From CAZJRB01 sp964547995 (GTDB taxonomy: Bacteria; Planctomycetota; Planctomycetia; Pirellulales; Thermoguttaceae), in the NCBI GenBank assembly GCA_964547995.1, contig CAZJRB010000065.1, positions 1 to 42,176 of the forward strand: a stretch of 42,176 nt of DNA. Direction: 5' to 3'. Position numbers and translations under genes: made by a program. Shown here piece by piece: positions 7,895 to 13,929 of this stretch. The notes beneath the pieces were generated by a model. It saw only the letters and a program-made list of their open reading frames with translations. It was not told the DNA's origin and did not search any database. Positions within the stretch are counted from its first letter, which is position 1, and each line of letters opens with the position of its first letter.

Positions 7895-8467
7895 TCATGC
7901 CTTCGCGATTTTCTTCGCCGTTCCGGTCTGGAAGTTCCGGAACTTCACCCAGACTTCGTTTTCGTTTCGGATCTCCACGTCGAGCGAATCCATGTCCCGC
8001 GGGCTGGGCGAAGGTTTGTCGAGCCGCTCGCCGCCGAGCCCAAAGCTGGCGGCGTGGCAGGGGCAGAAAAACTTCCCGTCTTCGGACGCATTCTGAAACT
8101 GAATGGTGCAGCCGGCGTGCGGGCACGTCGCTTGAAACGCCTCGACCTCGTTTTCGGCCGCGCGGCGGAGGAAGACCGCCCCGACCGGCTCGGCGAGGAA
8201 ACGGTTCCAGGCGTCGATCCGGTCGGTGATGACCGGGATTCGCTTCGGCGTGCCGTTTTCGGGCAATTCGTCGAGCAACGCCAGCTTGAACTCGCCGGCA
8301 GGACTCTTTTGACGCAAGGGGTTCAGCCACGAAACCAGGCTAACGACCGCTGGGACAAGCAGCGCAAATCCGCCGGCGACGATGGCGATCGTTCCTGCCA
8401 GGAATCCGCGGCGCTTAAGCGGCCCGGGCGAGTCGGCATTGGAAGTGTTCGAGGAAGGGGAATCCAT
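7895..8467 (-). CDS. Rieske [2Fe-2S] iron-sulfur protein of the bc complex
   Basis: The 190-residue product has an N-terminal twin-arginine-like motif (LKRRGFLAG) and one transmembrane anchor (TIAIVAGGFALLVPAVVSL), then the two cluster-binding loops CPHAGC (C115, H117, C120) and CPCHAASF (C135, C137, H138). The four Cys and His ligands and the loop disulfide partners are all present. Rieske proteins of this type are exported folded by Tat and carry electrons from quinol to cytochrome c. The cytochrome b/c fusion gene follows at once, so the two form one electron-transfer complex. The upstream spacer to nrnA (8468-8575) holds a perfect 10-base palindrome. Confidence 0.93.
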   Translation of the reverse strand: MDSPSSNTSNADSPGPLKRRGFLAGTIAIVAGGFALLVPAVVSLVSWLNPLRQKSPAGEFKLALLDELPENGTPKRIPVITDRIDAWNRFLAEPVGAVFLRRAAENEVEAFQATCPHAGCTIQFQNASEDGKFFCPCHAASFGLGGERLDKPSPSPRDMDSLDVEIRNENEVWVKFRNFQTGTAKKIAKA

Positions 8468-8521
8468 GGGAAAATCTCTCGGATGGTGGGTGGATCAAAG
8501 GAGGAAGGACACGGAATCATC

Positions 8522-8542
8522 GGACGGATTGTCAATCCGTCC
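8522..8542. repeat. Perfect palindrome between nrnA and the Rieske gene
   Basis: GGACGGATTG at 8522-8531 and CAATCCGTCC at 8533-8542 are exact inverse complements around one base. It lies between two minus-strand genes and has no following T run, so it is not a standard terminator. It looks like one of the dispersed palindromes of this genome. Confidence 0.6.
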
Positions 8543-8575
8543 TACAAGTTTGCGTTCACAACGTTTAAGCCGGTA

Positions 8576-9556
8576 TTATTGCATGGCGGCGCGAGCTGCG
8601 TCAAGGACCTTGGTTTGGGCCGATTCGAGGGGCTCCTCGATGAATGCCCCGGCGGCCTTTTTGTGCCCCCCGCCGCCGAACTGCCCGGCCAGTTGGCTGC
8701 AATCCAGCTCGCACCGGCTCCGGAAGCTGATCTTGAACCCGCCGGCCTTCTGCTCGACGAGAATGACAGCCACCTCGGTGCCGGCGACGGAGAGCATCAT
8801 GTTGATGATGTCCTCGCTGTCGGCGGGATGAGCCCCGACGGCGTCGAAGTCGGCCCGGTCGATGTGCGTGTGGATCAGCCGGCCGTCCAGATCGGTTTTC
8901 ACCCGCGCCATGCAGCGGCCGATCAGTTGCAAACGGGCGAGCGTGTCCTTTTCATAAAGTTCCTTGTAGAGCTGGCTGGGGACGGCACCCGCACCGACCA
9001 GGCGCCCCGCCAGGCGAAAGGTTTCGGCAGTGGTCGAGGAGAAGCGGAACCAGCCGGTGTCGGTGGCCACGGCGACAAAAACGGCCCGGGCCATCTCGGG
9101 CGTCAACGGCACGCCCAGGGCGTCGGCCGCTTCGACGATCAGGCTGCCCGTCGATTCGGCATTGCTGTCCTTGAACAACTCGGCGCGGAGGTCGTCGCCG
9201 CTGACATGGTGGTCGATGACGAGTTTCCGGGCCTTGGTTGTGCGGATCACATCACTCATGTTGCCGAGTTGCGCCCAGGCCGTCGTATCGAGCACGATGA
9301 GCACGTCGTACGTGTCAATCTCTTCGGCCGTGACGTCGACGCCCAACTGCTTGAACTTGTTTCCCGGGTCGATAAACGCGTAATTCGGCGGTATGGCGAA
9401 GGGAACACAAATCAGCACCTCTTTTCCCAGAGATTCCAGCATCGCAGCCATTGCCAGCGAGCTACCCAACGCATCGCAGTCGGGGCGGATGTGGCACGTG
9501 ACGGCAAAACGCCGGTTCGCGTGGATGATTTCAGCAAATCGCGACCAGTCGGGCAT
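8576..9556 (-). CDS. nrnA: NrnA-like DHH phosphoesterase
   Basis: The 326-residue protein has the DHH-family metal motifs in order: HIRPDCDALG (H22, D26, D28), VLDTTAW (D90), IDHHVSGDD (D115, H116, H117) and the DHHA1 glycine loop GQFGGGGHKKAAG near residue 297. NrnA enzymes degrade short oligoribonucleotides and dephosphorylate pAp with Mn2+. The length is normal. The start at 9556 lies 5 bases after the ribF stop, so the two genes are probably co-transcribed; ribF and nrnA are often neighbours in bacteria, near ribosome-maturation genes. Confidence 0.92.
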   Translation of the reverse strand: MPDWSRFAEIIHANRRFAVTCHIRPDCDALGSSLAMAAMLESLGKEVLICVPFAIPPNYAFIDPGNKFKQLGVDVTAEEIDTYDVLIVLDTTAWAQLGNMSDVIRTTKARKLVIDHHVSGDDLRAELFKDSNAESTGSLIVEAADALGVPLTPEMARAVFVAVATDTGWFRFSSTTAETFRLAGRLVGAGAVPSQLYKELYEKDTLARLQLIGRCMARVKTDLDGRLIHTHIDRADFDAVGAHPADSEDIINMMLSVAGTEVAVILVEQKAGGFKISFRSRCELDCSQLAGQFGGGGHKKAAGAFIEEPLESAQTKVLDAARAAMQ

Positions 9557-9558
9557 CG

Positions 9559-9593
9559 GATTTAGGATTTATGATTTGGGATTTGGGATTTGC
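9559..9593. repeat. Heptamer array at the ribF-nrnA junction
   Basis: Five in-phase heptamers of the form GATTTNN fill this stretch. It overlaps the ribF stop codon and supplies the last residues of RibF (SQIPNHKS). The inverse form, AAATCNN, recurs four times at 35480-35507. Confidence 0.75.
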
Positions 9594-10530
9594 GCCGCTT
9601 GACAATCCGCCGCGTGTCGGCCACGTCGCGCCCCATCTGGGCAACGAGCTCTTCGGCGGAGTCGAATCGTGTAATGTCCCTGAGTCGGTTGAAAAAGTCA
9701 AGCTCAAGGAGCTCGTCGTAGAGGTCGGCCTGGAAGTCAATCAGAAAGGCCTCGACCTTGAGAAACCCCTCTCCGAAGGTGGGGTTAGGACCGATGTTGA
9801 CGGCGGCCGCGTGCGAGGAGCCGGCATGTGCGGGACCTTGAGGCCATGCCCTGGCGGCGTAAATCCCCTCGCCGGGCAAGAGGGTGTCGATTCGTTCGAG
9901 ATTGGCGGTGGGATATCCGAGTTTCGCGCCTCGGCCCGTCCCGCGGACCACGGTGCCGCGGATCCGGTAAGGGCGTCCCAACAACTCTTCGGCGGTCCTC
10001 ATCTCCCCGGATGTAACCATCGAGCGAATCTGGGAACTGGAGACGCGCCGGCCGCCGATCGCCAGGGGCTCGACGACCTCGAGACGGACGCCGGTCTCGC
10101 GGCAGAATTCCCGGAGCACGTCGATATTGCCGGTCCGATTGCGGCCGAAGAAGAAGTTCCGGCCTTCGACCAAGGCCCGGGCATCAAGCCGCCGACGGAT
10201 GATGTCGTCGAAGAACTGCCCGGCTTCGAGTTGCAAAAGGGCCGTGTCGGTCGCAAAGGCGATCACGGCGTCAACACCCAAGGAGCCCAGCAGTTCCGCG
10301 TTTCGCCCGGTCCAACCGAGCGGCTTTGGCGCCGCCCGGGGCCGGAGCAACTGAGCAGGGTGGGGGTCGAACGTAAACGCCACCGCCGAGGTGTCCATCT
10401 CGCGAGCCGTCGCCACCAGTCGCCCTACCAACTCGGCGTGACCGCGGTGTACCCCGTCGAAATTGCCGATCGACAAGGCGCAGCGGCGAAAGCGATCAGG
10501 AAGATTGTCGATATCGCGAAAGAGTTGCAC
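9562..10530 (-). CDS. ribF: Bifunctional riboflavin kinase / FAD synthetase
   Basis: The 322-residue product makes FMN and then FAD from riboflavin. Residues 1-185 are the FAD synthetase (nucleotidyltransferase) half with SIGNFDGVHRGH (H28 and H31) and a later SSSQIRSMV motif. Residues from about 188 are the riboflavin kinase half with RGTVVRGTGRGAKLGYPTAN and VNIGPNPTF. The start codon is GTG at 10530 (VQLFRDID), and no clear ribosome site precedes it. The last 10 or so residues come from a heptamer repeat array and are probably not functional. Confidence 0.94.
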   Translation of the reverse strand: MQLFRDIDNLPDRFRRCALSIGNFDGVHRGHAELVGRLVATAREMDTSAVAFTFDPHPAQLLRPRAAPKPLGWTGRNAELLGSLGVDAVIAFATDTALLQLEAGQFFDDIIRRRLDARALVEGRNFFFGRNRTGNIDVLREFCRETGVRLEVVEPLAIGGRRVSSSQIRSMVTSGEMRTAEELLGRPYRIRGTVVRGTGRGAKLGYPTANLERIDTLLPGEGIYAARAWPQGPAHAGSSHAAAVNIGPNPTFGEGFLKVEAFLIDFQADLYDELLELDFFNRLRDITRFDSAEELVAQMGRDVADTRRIVKRRKSQIPNHKS

Positions 10531-10546
10531 GGGTGGAGAGTGTTGG

Positions 10547-10581
10547 GTGGTAAGCGGTGAGTGGCGGGTGGTGAGTGGCGC
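10547..10581. repeat. Heptamer array (GTGGNNN type) upstream of ribF
   Basis: Five in-phase heptamers, four of the form GTGGNNN and one GCGGTGA, fill 10547-10581. The same family occurs at 3414-3448, 3491-3518 (inverse) and 5742-5764. Confidence 0.65.
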
Positions 10582-10595
10582 GGAGCCGCAAGCGT

Positions 10596-11393
10596 CTACT
10601 CGTCATCTGTCGGGTCTGCTTCAGCCCTCAATTGCCGGATTTCATCGCGGTGTCGGGCGGCCTTTTCGAATTCCTCGGCGGCAACGGCTTCGTCGAGCTT
10701 CTGCCGGAGGACTTCGAGTGCGCTTTTTGGCCGGGCGGCGGCCGCCTCTTCTTCGTTGGCCAGGATCTCTTGACGCCAACGCTCCAGGGTCGTCAACTCG
10801 ACGCACTCCTCCGCCCGGTGATCCTGTTGGTACTCGTCGAGGAACTCATGGATTCCTTCGATGCCGGCCTCGATCGCCCGCAACCCGGCGTCGAATTCCC
10901 TGTTGTCGATCAGCGGCGTGGCAACCGATCGGGTGTGCATCATGATGACGTAAGGCCGCCATTGATCGAACTGCACCCTGTGTTGTTCGTTGTCGCAGTG
11001 CGCACAGACAAATGCGAACAAGTCGAGGTTGCGCCGGGTGTCGCGGGCACAAAGTTCGTACATTTTCAGGTGCCAGAAGGCGAGGTATCGGTGGTAGTAT
11101 TGGAGCCCCTCGCGCCACAGTTCGGCACAATCGTCTTCGCCGAGCAGGTAGGGGGCCGCGTCGGGATGGGCCTCGTCACGGGCCCGCTGCAATTTCTGGT
11201 GGTATATCAACAAGGATTCGCACTGTTCGGGTCGCGCCCCGTCGGGTCGCCCGTCTATCTCCATTTGCAGCATGCCGAGATCCACCCGCAACTGGATTTT
11301 CCGGCGGCCGTCGTCCCCCTCCACGACACGGACCTGGATATCGTCGGGTTCGTACTGCCAGTCTTGCAGGATCTCGGTAATGTCTTCGGACAT
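10596..11393 (-). CDS. UVR-domain protein, planctomycete conserved
   Basis: The 265-residue protein ends in a UVR motif (LEVLRQKLDEAVAAEEFEKA, near residues 220-250), the short helical hairpin by which UvrB and UvrC interact and which is also found in McsA and ClpC. The rest is mostly helical, with LQMEIDGRPDGARPEQCESL early and a CAHC-like pair in the middle (CAHCDNEQH). I do not recognise a specific function. The start at 11393 (MSEDITEIL) is preferred, since the extra upstream codons would run into an inverted-repeat element. It heads the minus-strand group that continues with ribF and nrnA. Confidence 0.72.
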   Translation of the reverse strand: MSEDITEILQDWQYEPDDIQVRVVEGDDGRRKIQLRVDLGMLQMEIDGRPDGARPEQCESLLIYHQKLQRARDEAHPDAAPYLLGEDDCAELWREGLQYYHRYLAFWHLKMYELCARDTRRNLDLFAFVCAHCDNEQHRVQFDQWRPYVIMMHTRSVATPLIDNREFDAGLRAIEAGIEGIHEFLDEYQQDHRAEECVELTTLERWRQEILANEEEAAAARPKSALEVLRQKLDEAVAAEEFEKAARHRDEIRQLRAEADPTDDE

Positions 11394-11446
11394 AGGCCCA
11401 CCAACCGGTTTGGAATACGGTGCCGGACACACTCCCACGAACATTA

Positions 11447-11578
11447 GGCTCTGTCTGAAAAGTCGTTTGCAGTCATTGTACGACGGCCCTCCGAGGCCGT
11501 CGAGCCCGTGTTTTCACGCAAAACCAACCAGCAATGGACGGCCTCGGAGGGCCGTCCTACGGATTTTCAGACAGAGCC
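11447..11578. mobile_element. Non-autonomous hairpin element A
   Basis: The ends are perfect 15-base inverted repeats (GGCTCTGTCTGAAAA at 11447-11461 and its complement at 11564-11578). Inside, a second perfect 19-base inverted repeat (11483-11501 with 11537-11555, core GGCCCTCCGAGGCC) encloses a spacer. There is no coding capacity. The build is that of a MITE-like element; no direct target duplication is obvious. Confidence 0.7.
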
Positions 11579-11579
11579 C

Positions 11580-11692
11580 AGTGCTAGCCCGGTGCTCTGT
11601 CAGATTTTGAAGTTAGCCACGCTCGCCAGACCGTGGGAATCCCACGCTCTGGCGAGCGTGGCTACCCCAATTCCTAGGTTTGACAAAGCACT
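11580..11692. mobile_element. Non-autonomous hairpin element B
   Basis: It directly abuts element A. The ends are AGTGCT (11580-11585) and AGCACT (11687-11692). The centre is a perfect 17-base inverted repeat (11614-11630 with 11648-11664, core CCACGCTCGCC) with GTGGGA and TCCCAC pairing in the loop. The whole could extrude as a cruciform. The 389-base gap between the two minus-strand genes holds only these two elements and about 90 undistinguished bases. Confidence 0.65.
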
Positions 11693-11782
11693 AATCTACA
11701 GAAGAACAGACCGGCAGACCAGGGGGGAAAAGGGTGAAAAGCAGGAGTCGGAATGGTGAAATCAGCGTACGGGACTAGGCAG

Positions 11783-12934
11783 TCATCCGCCCGGGTCGCG
11801 AATCACCGGTTCCATGACCTTGGTGTTCCGATCCACCGCGAGCACGATGGTCCGCTGCTCGACGCCGTCGCCGCTGCTGGCCACGACCGGCAGGACATGT
11901 CGCCGATCGGGGAGATTGAAGCGGACGGCGAAGGTCCCGTCGGGACGGAGGTGGATGGGCTCGCCCCGCAGCGTAACGTGGGCGCCGGGGTCCGTCGAGC
12001 CGTGTACGATCAGTTCCGTGTCAACACTGAAATTGAAGTCGCGATCCCGGTCGCTGGCAGCGGCGCCGAACTGCGTTGCCATCGGGTCGCCCATCGGGCG
12101 GCGCAGTTGTTCTTCAAAAACCTCTCTCAGCTCGCGATTGGTGCCCTGCTCGTGATACCCGCCGCTCATGGCAAAGATGCGGTCGAAGTCCTTGGCTACT
12201 TCGGCCCAGTTCTTGTCGAACGACTCGCTTGAGCCGGGGCATGGGGTAGTGACGACATTGCTGCGGGCCAGGGCCAGGAATTGGTCTCCTATCCCAAGAT
12301 AGCCGATCTCCAACTGGTACCTCTTTGGGGGGTCCTGGACATCGACGTACCAGTTGTTCACTCCGCCGTGAATGTCGATGTCTTTGATGTATTTTCGAGC
12401 GGTATCGGTCGTGCCGTTGCGGGAGAGTTGGGACACTCGCAGCACGGGTCGAGCGCCGTGCCAATGCTGTCCCAGCGCAGCCTTGGCTCGCTCGATGGCG
12501 GCGCGGCTGAGCTCCCAATAGGCGTGGAGCCAATAGGGATCGCGGACCATGACCACTAGGCGGTCCTTTGCGTGGCCATTGCCTTCCCGGCTTGCCTTCA
12601 AGGCAAGATCCTTGGATAGCGCGAGTTGGGCTTTGATTTTCTTCAGCCGTTGTTTGGCGTACCGGGTGTGGGGTTTCTTGCCGTTTTTCTGGGAATGTTT
12701 GGCGGTGCCGTTGGTTTTTGCCCTTTTTGCGGCCGCAGTTGTCGTGGCCGAGGCGGTTTTACCCTTGGCTTTTGCCCGACGGGTTGCCCGGGCGGTGGCG
12801 ACACGGCCGTAGTTGACCAGGGCTTTGACAAGTTCCTCTTTTCGCATCGAGTGCCAGCCGGCAAGGTTCCTCTTCTTGGCCATGGCGGCCAGATCCTTGA
12901 CCGTGCGGGTGCGAAGTTTAGCGGCGGTCATCAT
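11783..12934 (-). CDS. DUF4912 protein with N-terminal Rho_N/SAP-like module
   Basis: The 383-residue protein starts with TVKDLAAMAKKRNLAGWHSM, a Rho N-terminal or SAP-like helical module that often binds nucleic acid. A long Lys/Ala/Thr-rich linker follows (residues about 45-110, very basic), then a DUF4912 domain opened by VMVRDPYWLHAYWEL and continued with a beta-rich region (YVDVQDPPKRYQLEIGYLG). The last part has VTLRGEPIHLRPDGTFAVRF. The function is unknown; the head suggests nucleic-acid binding. GGAGG precedes the tandem ATG codons by about 8 bases. Either ATG (12934 or 12931) could start. Confidence 0.82.
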   Translation of the reverse strand: MMTAAKLRTRTVKDLAAMAKKRNLAGWHSMRKEELVKALVNYGRVATARATRRAKAKGKTASATTTAAAKRAKTNGTAKHSQKNGKKPHTRYAKQRLKKIKAQLALSKDLALKASREGNGHAKDRLVVMVRDPYWLHAYWELSRAAIERAKAALGQHWHGARPVLRVSQLSRNGTTDTARKYIKDIDIHGGVNNWYVDVQDPPKRYQLEIGYLGIGDQFLALARSNVVTTPCPGSSESFDKNWAEVAKDFDRIFAMSGGYHEQGTNRELREVFEEQLRRPMGDPMATQFGAAASDRDRDFNFSVDTELIVHGSTDPGAHVTLRGEPIHLRPDGTFAVRFNLPDRRHVLPVVASSGDGVEQRTIVLAVDRNTKVMEPVIRDPGG

Positions 12935-13296
12935 GGGACTTACCTCCGGGTTGCCGCTCGCTCGCGGTTGAAGGCGGGACGAGGCGGCTTGCTTGGTCGG
13001 TCGTTACGCGTCGTCCGTGACCCGGAACTGTTTTGTGCCCAATTTCGTCCAACTAGTCCGTTGTGGAGTGATGTTGTTGGTATGTTCGCCGTTCGCGACA
13101 CCACAGGCGACGGAGGGGCCGCCGCCATGAGCTTTCCCGCCACGGAACCGGTAAAGGTGTGACCGAGGTTTGGGTGGGGAGTCATACCCGTAAACCCGGT
13201 CCACGTGCCGCGAATCTCTGTCGTCCGCCAGGGTCTCTGCCAGCGGTAGGAATCCAACTGCAATGTTGGACCAGGCAGAAAACTCCAGTTAGGTTG

Positions 13297-13325
13297 ATTA
13301 TACTCGGTCAACCGTTTGGACGCAA
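13297..13325 (-). promoter_or_regulatory. Possible distant promoter of the DUF4912 gene
   Basis: On the minus strand TTGCGT (13325-13320) and a perfect TATAAT (13302-13297) are 17 bases apart. Transcription would start near 13290, leaving an untranslated leader of about 355 bases before 12934. No riboswitch fold was recognised in that leader, and no convincing gene. Confidence 0.4.
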
Positions 13326-13530
13326 TGATCGGGCATTGCAGGACTCGGAGTTGTGAATTGGGGAATAGCTGTATCTTGTTTATCTACAACAGGTTACGAT
13401 GCCTTGCCTTGGGTTAAGTGAAATCGACATTCTGGCCGCGAACTGCTTCGAGCGGGCATGCACATAGCTCGACTTGGGGGTGTGCCCGCGCCTCACTGCC
13501 TCACTGAGACGTACACAGAGACCATTCTCG

Positions 13531-13560
13531 GGTACCAAGAATGTTATCAGGTACCAAGAA
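13531..13560. repeat. Direct repeat upstream of the AtpZ-like gene
   Basis: GGTACCAAGAA occurs at 13531-13541 and 13550-13560, start to start 19 bases, close to two helical turns. It lies about 55 bases before the promoter hexamers at 13612, so it may be a binding site for an activator. Otherwise the gap 12935-13665 shows only the promoters listed. Confidence 0.4.
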
Positions 13561-13611
13561 CGAGTGGTGTCTTTCCAAGAAATCTGTTGCAGTCTACGGT
13601 GGCATCGTCAG

Positions 13612-13640
13612 TTGACAATCGGAAAAGTACCCGATAGATT
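13612..13640 (+). promoter_or_regulatory. Likely promoter of the AtpZ-like and YfhO-like genes
   Basis: TTGACA (13612-13617) and TAGATT (13635-13640) are spaced by exactly 17 bases. Transcription would begin near 13647, compatible with a start at GTG 13666 or ATG 13708 and incompatible with the longer frame from 13474. Confidence 0.55.
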
Positions 13641-13665
13641 AGCTGCGTTTACAGGTTGTCCAGCC

Positions 13666-13929
13666 GTGAAAGACTCGTCCGACGATCGCTCCGCCCTGGC
13701 GCATGCCATGGTATGGACGTCACGCATCACGACCATTTCGATGGAAATGGTTGTTCCCGGGCTAGTCGGTCTGTGGGTGGACCGGCAATTGGGAACGGGC
13801 CCCTGGTTGTTGATTGTAGGGGTAATCATCGGCTTTTTCGTCGGGATGTGGCAACTGGTCAAGTTAGGGGAGACCACCCACGGGGACCACCCTTCGCCGG
13901 AAGAGGATGAGCAGGACCAGGCACCCTAA
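13666..13929 (+). CDS. AtpZ/AtpI-like small membrane protein
   Basis: The product of about 87 residues has two transmembrane helices (ITTISMEMVVPGLVGLWVD and PWLLIVGVIIGFFVGMWQLV) separated by a short loop with DRQLGTG, the pattern of the AtpZ/AtpI group that assists F-type ATP synthase assembly or Mg2+ supply. I place the start at GTG 13666 because the stretch DDRSALAHAM before the first helix looks like family sequence; ATG 13708 is the alternative. No ATP synthase genes are in the window. The end overlaps the next gene by 23 bases, which suggests translational coupling with the YfhO-like protein. Confidence 0.65.
   Translation: MKDSSDDRSALAHAMVWTSRITTISMEMVVPGLVGLWVDRQLGTGPWLLIVGVIIGFFVGMWQLVKLGETTHGDHPSPEEDEQDQAP

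Noticed and set aside
8054..9565. A 503-residue plus-strand frame.
   Set aside because: It is antisense to nrnA and the Rieske gene, which have full motifs; the frame is a by-product of high GC content.
12940..13311. A 123-residue minus-strand frame upstream of the DUF4912 gene.
   Set aside because: Its start lies upstream of the only promoter, it has no ribosome site, and the peptide is low complexity. Small ORFs inside it are no better supported.
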